Assembly: GCA_002309425.1 (NCBI GenBank)
Contig: DBXD01000056.1
Span: 1 to 47,714, forward strand
Source of the DNA: Cyanobacteria bacterium UBA1221
Lineage (GTDB): Bacteria > Cyanobacteriota > Vampirovibrionia > Gastranaerophilales > Gastranaerophilaceae
Direction of reading: 5' to 3'
DNA: 47,714 nucleotides
Shown here: positions 7,266 to 14,780 of the stretch, piece by piece
Layout: each line of letters starts with the position of its first letter
Numbering within the stretch: position 1 is the first letter of the stretch
The notes under the pieces: model-generated
Told to the model about the DNA's origin: nothing
What the model saw: the letters and a program-made list of their open reading frames with translations, nothing else
The model's database searches: none
Made by a program: the position numbers and the translations under genes

Positions 7266-8531
7266 ATGCTTGATATAAAATTAATCAGAGAAAATCCCGA
7301 AAAAATTAACGAATTACTGAAAAGAAGAAATCCCGAATTGTCAATCGATGAGGTTATTAAAATAGATGAGGACAGACGAAAAATACAGGTTCAGGTTGAT
7401 AATTTGAGAGCAAAGAGAAAAACCGAATCTCAGTCTATCGGTGAGTTGAAAAAAAGAGGGGAAAATACGGATGCGGTTCAGGCAGAAGTTAAAAAAATCG
7501 GAGATGAAATAAAAGAACTTGAAGATAAACAGAATGCTTTAGATGAAGCACAGAGAAATTTGCTTCTTCATATTCCGAATATTCCTGATGAAACAACCCC
7601 AATCGGTACCTCTGAGGACGATAATATAGAAGTATATAAATGGGGTGAGCCTAGGAAGTTTGATTTTGAATTTAAACCTCACTGGGATTTATGCGAAGAA
7701 AAAGGTCTGGTTGATTTTGAACGTGGGGTAAAGTTATCTCAGAGCAGATTTACAATGTACAGGGGTAAAGGTTCAAGATTAGAACGTGCAATAATAAATT
7801 TCTTTTTGGATACTCATACGGGCGAAGAAGGTTATGAGGAAATTTTACCTCCGTTTATGGCAAATGCCGCAACAATGACGGGTACAGGGCAGCTTCCGAA
7901 ATTTAAAGAAGATATGTATAAGTGTGTAGATGAGGACTTGTACCTGATACCGACAGCAGAAGTCCCTGTTACAAATATTTATGCAGGCGAAATTCTTTCA
8001 GAGGACGATTTACCAAAATATATGACGGCATATACTCCTTGCTTCAGAAGAGAATCCGGTTCAGCAGGCCGTGATACAAGAGGTTTAATAAGAGTTCACC
8101 AGTTTAATAAGGTTGAACTTGTAAAACTTTGTACTCCTCAGACGAGTAAGGAAGAACACGAAAAACTGACGGAAGATGCCGAAAAGATGCTGAAACTTCT
8201 GGAACTTCCATACAGACGTGTTGCTTTATGCACGGCCGATATTGGCTTCTCTGCAAACAAGTGCTGGGATTTGGAAGTTTGGATGCCATCGTACGGAACA
8301 TATAAAGAGATTTCAAGTTGTTCTAACTATGGTGATTATCAGGCAAGACGCGCAAACATAAAGTACAGAGATAAAGAAACTGGAAAAACTCAGTTTGTTC
8401 ACACAATTAACGGTTCGGGTCTTGCAGTTGGCAGAACGTTTGCCGCAATAGTAGAGAACTTCCAGCAAGCTGACGGGACAATAGTTATACCTGAGGTTTT
8501 GAGAAAATATACAGGGTTTGATAAAATTTAA
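7266..8531 (+). CDS. serS: Seryl-tRNA synthetase
   Basis: Class II synthetase that charges tRNA-Ser and tRNA-Sec. The 421 residues comprise the N-terminal antiparallel coiled-coil arm that holds the long variable arm of tRNA-Ser (about 30-105, rich in K/E/Q), followed by the catalytic domain with motif 2 (TPCFRRESGSAGRDTRGLIR) and motif 3 (NGSGLAVGRTFAAIVENFQ). GTGQLPKF is also present. Full length. The start at 7266 (MLDIKLIREN) is supported by the promoter position, by GAGAGG upstream and by the family's usual N-terminus. It converges on the HAD phosphatase gene with a 4-base TTAA stop overlap. Confidence 0.97.
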   Translation: MLDIKLIRENPEKINELLKRRNPELSIDEVIKIDEDRRKIQVQVDNLRAKRKTESQSIGELKKRGENTDAVQAEVKKIGDEIKELEDKQNALDEAQRNLLLHIPNIPDETTPIGTSEDDNIEVYKWGEPRKFDFEFKPHWDLCEEKGLVDFERGVKLSQSRFTMYRGKGSRLERAIINFFLDTHTGEEGYEEILPPFMANAATMTGTGQLPKFKEDMYKCVDEDLYLIPTAEVPVTNIYAGEILSEDDLPKYMTAYTPCFRRESGSAGRDTRGLIRVHQFNKVELVKLCTPQTSKEEHEKLTEDAEKMLKLLELPYRRVALCTADIGFSANKCWDLEVWMPSYGTYKEISSCSNYGDYQARRANIKYRDKETGKTQFVHTINGSGLAVGRTFAAIVENFQQADGTIVIPEVLRKYTGFDKI

Positions 8532-9007
8532 TTTTTAATGGTCAAACGCTCAAGTTTACGTGCAAAACGTACGATAGGTTTTTCTGTATCGGCAGTAATT
8601 GAATCAACAAGTATTGTCATGCAGCCCAGTTTTTTGCCGCAAAGTGTATCTGTCAGCGGTCTGTCGCCGACAAATGCCGTATTTTGCGGCAAGATGTTAT
8701 GCTCTGTCATAAATGCTTTTGCTATTTTTATGTCGGGCTTTCCGGCAGAAAATACAACGGGATAAGTTGTTACTTTTTTTACTCTTTCAATGTATGACGG
8801 ATTGTTATTGTTTGATATTATTCCTACAAAAAAGTCTTTATTTACGGCATTTAGCCATTCAAGAGTCTTTTGAGTGTACTCTCCGCTTTTTGATGCCATT
8901 AATGTACTGTCTAAATCAAACAACAAAGCCTTTATATTTTTGTTCTTTAATTCTTCCAAATCAATTTCATATATATTTTTTAAATTGTAATCAGGTTTAA
9001 GAAACAT
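8528..9007 (-). CDS. YqeG-family HAD phosphatase
   Basis: A 159-residue HAD-superfamily (subclass IIIA) phosphatase of the YqeG type, substrate unknown. Motif I is FDLDSTL, with the two catalytic aspartates; motif II is the serine of IISNN; the motif III lysine is in GKPDI; motif IV is GDRPLTD. The N-terminus FLKPDYNLKNIYEIDLEEL is typical for the family. The ATG at 9007 is used, with GGAG nine bases upstream; a longer reading would run into the upstream U32 gene in another frame. The 11-base overlap with the U32-family gene suggests one operon. YqeG-type genes are often near nadD/yqeK, but here those genes are 29 kb away. Confidence 0.87.
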   Translation of the reverse strand: MFLKPDYNLKNIYEIDLEELKNKNIKALLFDLDSTLMASKSGEYTQKTLEWLNAVNKDFFVGIISNNNNPSYIERVKKVTTYPVVFSAGKPDIKIAKAFMTEHNILPQNTAFVGDRPLTDTLCGKKLGCMTILVDSITADTEKPIVRFARKLERLTIKN

Positions 9008-10238
9008 AAGACTTGACTCCGATTGTTCTTGCCATAGCATATCTGTATTCTTTGGGTGAATCAGCATACTCAATCCAGACATCTGCATTCGTATTTGCAA
9101 CCTGTATTTCGTCACCTTCATCATCAATGATTTTATTCACAGTTGTTCTGAATTGTTCCGTAGGCGTAATTATTTCAACTTCATCTCCGACAAGCATTTT
9201 GTTTTTAATTTTCACTAAGTATAAATTATCTTTTTGCTGTCCCTGAAATTCGCACAAAAAATCTGCTCCGGCAAGACCTTTTGAAATATCATAACTGTAA
9301 CTGTCGGGTTTGTTTTCTCCTAACGCAAAGCCTGTTGTATAACCTCTGTTGCCGACTTTTTTTAATTCTTCAAAATAGTCATGCAGTCTTGATGTATCTC
9401 CGTTTAAGCAATCGTCAATCGCATTTCGGTACGTCTTTGCAACTGCTGATACATAATATAAACTTTTTGTTCTTCCTTCGACTTTTAAGGAATCAACCCC
9501 TGCCTCAATTAATTGCGGCAGGTATTCAACAAGGCACAAATCCTTCGGACTCAAAATATGTGAGCCTCTTTCATCCTGATTAATTTCATAATATTGGCCG
9601 GGTCTTGTTTCTTCTACAAGTTTATAGCTCCAACGGCAGGGTTGTGAGCAGTTGCCGTGATTTGCTTTTCTTTCACCGTCCGTAAAATAGTCACTTAAAA
9701 GACATCTGCCCGAAAAAGATACGCATTGTGAGCCGTGAACAAAGCATTCAAGTTCAATATCGGGGACTTCTTTTCTGATTTTTGCAATATCTTTAATTGC
9801 CAGTTCTCTTGCAAGAATAACTCTGCTTGCACCGTAGTCACGCCAAAATTTGACACTTTCATAGTTCAGAGTATTTGTTTGCGTGCTTATATGAATATCA
9901 GCGTTCGGCATTTTATTTCTTACAAGGTTCAATATGCCAAAGTCACTTACAATAACCGCATCGGGTTTTGAGTCGGCAAATTTCTCAATATTTTCTTCCA
10001 AAAGTTTTATATCATCATTGAATGCAAATATATTCAGAGTTAAATATGCTTTTGCCCCCAGAGAGTGCGCAAGTTCAATCGCATGGTTTAGATTATCAAG
10101 AGTAATTATGCTCCCTTTCCGCATTGCTCTGAGGCTAAAATCAACCACCCCCAGATATACGGCATTTGCGCCATATCTGACTGCATATTCCAGCTTTTCT
10201 AAATTCCCTGCAGGTAAAAGTAATTCAATATTTTTCAT
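8997..10238 (-). CDS. Peptidase U32 family protein, TrhP-like tRNA hydroxylation factor
   Basis: Members of this family (YegQ/TrhP, RlhA) hydroxylate tRNA uridine-34 or 23S rRNA using prephenate-dependent chemistry rather than acting as peptidases. The 413-residue protein opens with ELLLPAGN...A..YGANAVYLG, the TIM-barrel start of U32. It carries the family signature ECFVHGSQCVSFSGRCLLS plus two further cysteines (GNC, QPC), four in all, which likely bind an Fe-S cluster. GVDSLKVEGRTKS follows, then a C-terminal beta-barrel (about 330-413). Start ATG 10238 gives the canonical N-terminus; no strong ribosome site is seen. Which of the TrhP, RlhA or UbiU types it is cannot be settled by eye, but length and motifs favour TrhP. 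Confidence 0.85.
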   Translation of the reverse strand: MKNIELLLPAGNLEKLEYAVRYGANAVYLGVVDFSLRAMRKGSIITLDNLNHAIELAHSLGAKAYLTLNIFAFNDDIKLLEENIEKFADSKPDAVIVSDFGILNLVRNKMPNADIHISTQTNTLNYESVKFWRDYGASRVILARELAIKDIAKIRKEVPDIELECFVHGSQCVSFSGRCLLSDYFTDGERKANHGNCSQPCRWSYKLVEETRPGQYYEINQDERGSHILSPKDLCLVEYLPQLIEAGVDSLKVEGRTKSLYYVSAVAKTYRNAIDDCLNGDTSRLHDYFEELKKVGNRGYTTGFALGENKPDSYSYDISKGLAGADFLCEFQGQQKDNLYLVKIKNKMLVGDEVEIITPTEQFRTTVNKIIDDEGDEIQVANTNADVWIEYADSPKEYRYAMARTIGVKSYVS

Positions 10239-10347
10239 AGTTATCTGTATATTAGCCGAAAGATTATAAATAATCAACTAATTGGGTGATGTGATTTTTC
10301 TGAATTTGTTGAAAATATATAATGTAAGAGTTGGTTTTGGAGATGAA

Positions 10348-10482
10348 ATGCAGACAATTACAAATGCAACAGTCGCTATAAAAGAGATGTGGGATGTTCA
10401 GCATCCGATTATGCATAAATGGTTTCTGTTTAGCGGACTTGCTATGTTTATTGTTTTTGCATTTCTGTTTTTTGCAATATAA
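10348..10482 (+). CDS. Small single-pass membrane protein (44 residues)
   Basis: Unknown protein with a polar N-terminus (about 1-24, including EMWDVQHPIMHKW) and one hydrophobic segment to the end (FLFSGLAMFIVFAFLFFAI, about 26-44). The start is supported by GGAG five bases upstream of the ATG. A TATAAT at 10318-10323 could be its -10 box. An alternative TTG at 10282 would add 22 residues but lies upstream of that box. It sits divergently to the U32 gene and ends three bases before the stop of the opposing gene. Codon use is in line with neighbours, so I regard it as real. Confidence 0.6.
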   Translation: MQTITNATVAIKEMWDVQHPIMHKWFLFSGLAMFIVFAFLFFAI

Positions 10483-10485
10483 TAT

Positions 10486-11484
10486 TTAGTCTAAATTAGG
10501 ATAATTGCCACGCTTTTGCAGAATAGAAGCTACGGCATCGGGTGCCTTGTTGCAGGTTCTGAAGAATGTTGTTAGACTCTGTGCATTATAAACATATTTT
10601 TGCTTTTTATTTTTTAGTGCCAAAAGGGTTTTTACGGCACCTTTGTCCAGAATATATAATGGTACTAATTCTTTTATCTGATAGGCATTAAATCTGTATC
10701 CTGTTTCTTTTTCATTCAATAACCCTTTTAGATATCCGGTTTCTTCCGGAAATTTTATATAAGTTTCCAGTAAATGAGCTACTTCGTGTCCATCAAATCT
10801 TGGTTCTCCTTTAAACCCGGTCATATATATTAACTCCTCTGTTTCATTAGGATAATTCGCATATAATGGAGCAATTTGCTTTATACTGTTAAACGAGTCG
10901 AACACATTGTTACCGTTATTGTATGTCATATCTGCCAATTCGTTAAATTCATTCGGGTATTTTTTATAACTGTCAACCAAATCTTCTATATCATATGACC
11001 ACTTACTGGCTTCTCTTGTATAGCAATCGTGAGTCGTATAATATCCCCATTGATCTGAATTTAGTTCATAGTTTAATCTGATTAAATTGTTAATTGCATC
11101 TTTATTTTTATCGTCATATATATCTATAAATAAAGATACTTCGCTTAAACCCCTCAGCATACAATTATTATTATCATCTTTTAAGCCGGCAAGTTCGTCG
11201 AATTTCTGAAGTTTGTCCGGATATGTGTTTGCTATAGCATAAATTGCACTATCTCCGTATATATAGTTGTCATTCTTGTCTTTATAATTATATATACGAT
11301 TCAGATATGCCTGTCCGACTTCGTCATCCTTAAAATCTTTACGGATGCCTTTGGGTAGTCTTCTGCCGGTAAAAGATACGGAATCCGTTGCGTTATTTTT
11401 GTTCAAAATATTCATATATCCGGCTTGAGGACAAACAGTTGTACTATAATTTGGTGACACCGGAGAAATTGCAGCTATTCTCAT
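10486..11484 (-). CDS. Uncharacterised repeat protein, 332 residues
   Basis: No known family recognised. The N-terminus (MRIAAISPVSPNY...) lacks a clear signal peptide and is followed near residue 40 by VSFTG, then a basic patch. The rest is built of loosely repeated helical units of about 32-38 residues, each with a core of the type YPxExxEL..M/L....G..F....I..L.PLY, most evident between about 175 and 300. This suggests an alpha-solenoid for protein binding. The ATG at 11484 has GGAG seven bases upstream; longer readings have no support. It is rich in Asn, Tyr and Asp. It is followed upstream by the exported protein gene on the same strand, 102 bases away. Confidence 0.75.
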   Translation of the reverse strand: MRIAAISPVSPNYSTTVCPQAGYMNILNKNNATDSVSFTGRRLPKGIRKDFKDDEVGQAYLNRIYNYKDKNDNYIYGDSAIYAIANTYPDKLQKFDELAGLKDDNNNCMLRGLSEVSLFIDIYDDKNKDAINNLIRLNYELNSDQWGYYTTHDCYTREASKWSYDIEDLVDSYKKYPNEFNELADMTYNNGNNVFDSFNSIKQIAPLYANYPNETEELIYMTGFKGEPRFDGHEVAHLLETYIKFPEETGYLKGLLNEKETGYRFNAYQIKELVPLYILDKGAVKTLLALKNKKQKYVYNAQSLTTFFRTCNKAPDAVASILQKRGNYPNLD

Positions 11485-11585
11485 AAACATACTCCATGTA
11501 ATTTTATTATCTCTGTCATTATAATACCCGGGAATAAATTTTTTTGTCACAGGATAATGCAAGATTTACAAATTTTTACAAATGC

Positions 11586-12128
11586 TTAATCCTGTTCATT
11601 GCGGCTTATGACAGGCTCAAGATTTACGTACGCATTATAATCTATTGAACCGAAAATCAGTTTATATATGTTTCCGTCAGTAATAAAGTCTGCAAAATTA
11701 ATCTCCGGCTGGTCAAAATCGTCTAAGGTTTCCACAGCCTCGAGTTCTGCCATCAAATAGTGACCCTGAAAGAGTTTAAGATATATTTTATTATTAACTT
11801 TTTCGCTTGTTACCTGATAGTGTCCGACAGGTAATACGGAATCATTAAGTAACTTTACATCGGTATTAATGCAGACAACGGGAAGTTCTTCCGCCTTTTG
11901 ATTAATAATCTCTGTTTCATTACTTTCCTGATAAGTGTCACCTTTGACCTTTTTCGGCTTCTTTTCTTTCTTTTTTGTTGCTAATGCTTTGTCAAAATCG
12001 CTGTCTGAAACGGGTTTATTTCCGTAAAAATTTTGATCGCCAAAATTGTCCCACAAATCGCCCTCGGCATAAACGGCATTTGCAAGTACAAAACTAAATA
12101 TTAAAGCTAAAGATAAAATCTTCCTCAT
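11586..12128 (-). CDS. Exported protein of unknown function, 180 residues
   Basis: A signal peptide (residues 1-21, hydrophobic core LSLALIFSFVLANAVYA with a cleavage-type AXA end) targets it across the inner membrane. The mature part starts acidic and aromatic, then has a lysine-rich stretch (about 50-63, KKKEKKPKKVKG) and a C-terminal beta-rich domain (about 80-175) with no motif I can name. Upstream is a leaderless-type promoter, and no Shine-Dalgarno sequence is present. It lies between the 332-residue repeat protein and the sigma factor, all on the minus strand, but has its own promoter. Confidence 0.75.
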   Translation of the reverse strand: MRKILSLALIFSFVLANAVYAEGDLWDNFGDQNFYGNKPVSDSDFDKALATKKKEKKPKKVKGDTYQESNETEIINQKAEELPVVCINTDVKLLNDSVLPVGHYQVTSEKVNNKIYLKLFQGHYLMAELEAVETLDDFDQPEINFADFITDGNIYKLIFGSIDYNAYVNLEPVISRNEQD

Positions 12129-12134
12129 ACTTTT

Positions 12135-12162
12135 ATCTTAATGTTATTTTGCTAAAAGTAAA
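12135..12162 (-). promoter_or_regulatory. Leaderless-type promoter of the exported 180-residue protein gene
   Basis: Read on the minus strand: TTTACT (12162-12157), 16-base spacer, TAAGAT (12140-12135), six bases, then ATG at 12128. No ribosome-binding site. Confidence 0.5.
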
Positions 12163-12190
12163 CCTACAAATGATGTACAAAGTATAACAA

Positions 12191-12219
12191 TATGCCCCCG
12201 CCGAAACGTCAGGGGCATA
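12191..12219. terminator. GC-rich hairpin after the sigma factor gene
   Basis: ATGCCCC (12192-12198) pairs with GGGGCAT (12212-12218). The intervening bases can add a CG-AAA-CG tip. It lies 43 bases past the sigma factor stop, in the direction of its transcription. The following minus-strand bases are only moderately T-rich, so it may be a weak terminator or an RNA-stabilising hairpin. Confidence 0.5.
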
Positions 12220-12261
12220 AAACCTTTTTATAAATTAAATATCACGAGGAATCCTCTACAC

Positions 12262-13176
12262 TTACCCTATATAACTGATGAGAAGTTCTTTTCCCAGAGA
12301 AGAATCTCTCATCTTCTTCAATGCTCTCATCTCGGTTTGTCTGATGCATTCTTTTGTAACGCCATATAGATTACCGATTTCTTCAAGCGTTTTTTTACCG
12401 ACATCACCGATACCGAAGCGCATTCTTACAACTTCTTGCTCTCTTTCTTTCAGAGTAGAAATTACCATCTCAATATCATCCTGCAGGCTTCTTTCTTCAA
12501 TTGTACGATATACTGATGCTTTTTCATCTTCAAGAATATCCGCAACGTTCAGATCTTTACCGTCTTCTCGCTCTAGACCGCTTTCTATTGAAATTGTTTT
12601 TGTGTATGCAGACAAGAATGTTTCAATTTTGTCAGGTGAAATATTCATCTTTTTCGCAACATCTTGTGTTTTAACCTGGCAGTTATATTCTTTTTCCATC
12701 TGAGATTTTAATTTTGAAAATTTTGATAATGTTTCCTGTATATAAACAGGAATTTTCATGCAATGTGATTGCTCGGAAATCGCTTTAAACATTGACTGCT
12801 TAATCCACCAGCTGGCATAGGTTGCAAATTTGTACCCTAACTTATAATTAAATTTTTCAGCAGCAATCATTAAACCCAGATTTCCTTCCTGGATTAAATC
12901 TAATACGGGAATACCGGAAACGTGGATTGCTTTTTTTGCGATACATACTACAAGTTTCAAATTTGACTGAATAAGTTTTTTCTTTGCCTCAGAGTCGCCC
13001 TCGCTTGCTCTTTTTGCCAACTCTCGTTCTTCTTTTGCGGATAATAAAGGATAATTTGAAAGCTCTCTTACGTAGTCTGACAATACGCAATCATCTGATG
13101 CCTCTAATACTTCATACTTCGCTGGATTTGATTTTGACACAGTTTTCTTCATTTTAACCGGGGTATTTTTGCTCAT
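12262..13176 (-). CDS. RpoD-family (group 2-like) RNA polymerase sigma factor
   Basis: Directs RNA polymerase to a promoter subset. The 304 residues lack region 1.1 of primary sigma factors and begin with about 30 basic/polar residues, then region 1.2 (LSDYVRELSNYPLLSAKEE). Region 2 follows with LIQEGNLGLMIAAEKF and FATYASWWIKQS. The region 2-3 junction reads CMKIPVYIQETL, where primary sigmas have RTIRIPVHMVET. Then come region 3 and region 4 with RFGIGDVGKKTLEEIG and the helix-turn-helix VTKECIRQTEMRALKK. These substitutions point to an alternative group 2/3 factor, not the housekeeping one and not FliA. It has GGAG upstream and a perfect inverted repeat at 13242-13269 in its promoter region. 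Confidence 0.9.
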   Translation of the reverse strand: MSKNTPVKMKKTVSKSNPAKYEVLEASDDCVLSDYVRELSNYPLLSAKEERELAKRASEGDSEAKKKLIQSNLKLVVCIAKKAIHVSGIPVLDLIQEGNLGLMIAAEKFNYKLGYKFATYASWWIKQSMFKAISEQSHCMKIPVYIQETLSKFSKLKSQMEKEYNCQVKTQDVAKKMNISPDKIETFLSAYTKTISIESGLEREDGKDLNVADILEDEKASVYRTIEERSLQDDIEMVISTLKEREQEVVRMRFGIGDVGKKTLEEIGNLYGVTKECIRQTEMRALKKMRDSSLGKELLISYIG

Positions 13177-13241
13177 ACTTAAACTCCTTCTTACTTACGG
13201 TAAGATTTAAATGTAACACGTGGAAACAAACACAATATATA

Positions 13242-13269
13242 AATAGTATATACCATAGTATATACTATT
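13242..13269. promoter_or_regulatory. Perfect 11-base inverted repeat between sigma factor and thioredoxin genes
   Basis: AATAGTATATA (13242-13252) and TATATACTATT (13259-13269) are perfect inverted complements around CCATAG. The site is 66 bases upstream of the sigma factor start and 97 bases upstream of the thioredoxin-like gene on the other strand. Its symmetry and place fit an operator for a dimeric regulator, but the AT-only composition weakens the case. Confidence 0.45.
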
Positions 13270-13365
13270 TCAAGTGTTCGTTAAGAAATATTAAAATTAA
13301 AATTTATCAAGACGTTTTGTGATTGCGTGTTTTTATGGTAACATAAAAGAAAAGGGAGTAGGAAA

Positions 13366-13839
13366 ATGAAGAAAAAATTTTTTATTATTTTAGGGATTAT
13401 ATTTGCAGTATTGTTTACATCAGCAGTTGCTTATTCTCTGAATGCAACTTTAGCTACAAAACATACAAAACCCTCAGATTATAAGATAGGAATATCTTAT
13501 GATGATGCAATGAAAGCAGACAAGCCTTTTGTTGCTCTGTTTTATGTTGATTGGTGCGGTTATTGTATGAGATTTATGCCAAGATTAAAAACAATAGAAG
13601 ATATGTATAAATCAAAATACAATTTCGTAATGCTTAATGTTGAAGATCCTAAAAATGAGGCTTTGGCCAGAGATGTTGCACTTACCGGGTATCCTACGTT
13701 ATATGTAATAGATCCTAAGTACAATAACAGGTTTTTATTAAACAATGCAATCTATATGGATTTGCCAAAATTTAAAACAGAACTCGACAGATACGCAAAA
13801 ATACGTAAACTGCTCGATAGCAACCTGAGTTGTAAATAG
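13366..13839 (+). CDS. Membrane-anchored thioredoxin-like protein
   Basis: A 157-residue thioredoxin-fold oxidoreductase. The N-terminus is an uncleaved signal anchor or signal peptide (hydrophobic about 5-24, FFIILGIIFAVLFTSAVAYS). The thioredoxin domain (about 45-145) has the active site WCGYC and the cis-proline loop GYPTLYV. Both catalytic cysteines are intact, so disulfide exchange in the periplasm is plausible, as in DsbD-gamma or thiol reductases. GGGAG lies upstream of the ATG. A promoter TTGTGA-16-TAACAT with an extended -10 TGG sits at about 13318-13345. No dsb partner is adjacent. Confidence 0.88.
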   Translation: MKKKFFIILGIIFAVLFTSAVAYSLNATLATKHTKPSDYKIGISYDDAMKADKPFVALFYVDWCGYCMRFMPRLKTIEDMYKSKYNFVMLNVEDPKNEALARDVALTGYPTLYVIDPKYNNRFLLNNAIYMDLPKFKTELDRYAKIRKLLDSNLSCK

Positions 13840-13854
13840 TAATCTCTGAAGCAT

Positions 13855-13880
13855 AAAAAAAAGACCTTGAATTTTCAAGG
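13855..13880 (-). terminator. Minus-oriented intrinsic terminator-like hairpin
   Basis: CCTTGAA (13865-13871) pairs with TTCAAGG (13874-13880). The uninterrupted A-run 13855-13862 gives a T-tract only when read on the minus strand. As no minus-strand gene ends here, it would stop antisense RNA running from the folE2 region into the thioredoxin gene, or act merely as a 3' end hairpin. Confidence 0.5.
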
Positions 13881-13907
13881 CCTATCCGTTTAAATAAGAA
13901 GAGAGAG

Positions 13908-13925
13908 CTTTATATATATATAAAG
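13908..13925. promoter_or_regulatory. 18-base perfect palindrome upstream of folE2
   Basis: CTTTATATATATATAAAG reads the same on both strands. It lies just upstream of a likely folE2 promoter (TTGCTA about 13946, 17 bases, TAATAA). It could be an operator, but alternating AT sequence becomes palindromic easily. Confidence 0.3.
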
Positions 13926-13992
13926 TAATGTGATATAAAAAAATTGCTAGTTGTGTAGTATTTTTGTAATAATTTGTAACATTTGGAGAAAA

Positions 13993-14772
13993 ATGAAAGA
14001 CGTACAAAACCAGAATGATACCAGAAATGTTGATATACAGAAGGTTGGCATTAATCATCTTGAATTGCCCCTCATAATTCAGAGGAAAAATAATTCTAAT
14101 CAGATTGTAAATGCGGAAGCAAGAGTTACTGTATCACTGCCGAGAAATTACAAGGGTACGCATATGTCACGATTTGTGGAGGTTCTGAATGAGTGGCAGA
14201 ACAAAGATTTGCTCGGGGTTGATATAAAAGGCTGCCTTGAAGAAATAATTAGTCGCTTGCAGGCTAAAAACGGCGAGTTAAAATTTAAGTTTAAATACTT
14301 TATAGAAAAAAGTGCTCCAGTAACAAAATTAACATCCCAAATGGCATATGATTGTTCTTTTGAGGGTCGTATCGAGGATAATGAATATAAATTTATACTT
14401 GGCGTTGTTGTACCGGTTACAACTCTCTGTCCGTGTTCAAAAGAGATTTCGGATAACGGAGCGCATAACCAGAGAGCATATGTTAAAGTAAAAGTATCTT
14501 ATGATGAAGATAAACATATATGGATTGAAGATTTGGTTGATTTGGTTGAGAAATGCTCATCTTGTCCAGTTTATCCGCTGTTAAAAAGAGAAGATGAAAA
14601 ATATGTAACTGAAACGGCGTGGGATAATCCAAAGTTTGTTGAAGATGTTTTACGTGATGTTGTTATAAAACTCAGAGAGCATTCTGTTGTTCGAGAATTT
14701 GAAGTTGAATGTGAAGCCCATGAAAGTATTCACAATCATTCTGCTTGGGCATATCAGAAGGAAAAATGTTAA
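13993..14772 (+). CDS. folE2: GTP cyclohydrolase I, type IB (FolE2)
   Basis: Converts GTP to dihydroneopterin triphosphate, the first step to folate and to queuosine precursors. It is the metal-flexible alternative to FolE. The 259-residue protein has FolE2 hallmarks: SLPRNYKGTHMSRFVEVLNE, then PVTTLCPCSKEISDNGAHNQR containing the metal-binding cysteine and the conserved histidine, and a C-terminal EVECEAHESIHNHSAWA. Start ATG 13993 has GGAG five bases upstream; the frame also opens at 13951 but without support. The stop codon overlaps the ribosome site of the downstream ABC exporter gene, so the two are coupled. No other folate gene is nearby. Confidence 0.94.
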   Translation: MKDVQNQNDTRNVDIQKVGINHLELPLIIQRKNNSNQIVNAEARVTVSLPRNYKGTHMSRFVEVLNEWQNKDLLGVDIKGCLEEIISRLQAKNGELKFKFKYFIEKSAPVTKLTSQMAYDCSFEGRIEDNEYKFILGVVVPVTTLCPCSKEISDNGAHNQRAYVKVKVSYDEDKHIWIEDLVDLVEKCSSCPVYPLLKREDEKYVTETAWDNPKFVEDVLRDVVIKLREHSVVREFEVECEAHESIHNHSAWAYQKEKC

Positions 14773-14780
14773 GGAGAAGT

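Noticed and set aside
12262..13176. The sigma factor as the FliA that would read the two sigma-28 promoters
   Set aside because: Its region 2/3/4 pattern is that of RpoD-type group 2 factors, not FliA.
13927..13992. preQ1 riboswitch in front of folE2
   Set aside because: A run of As and a TAG occur, but the required stem and pseudoknot pattern could not be formed by eye.
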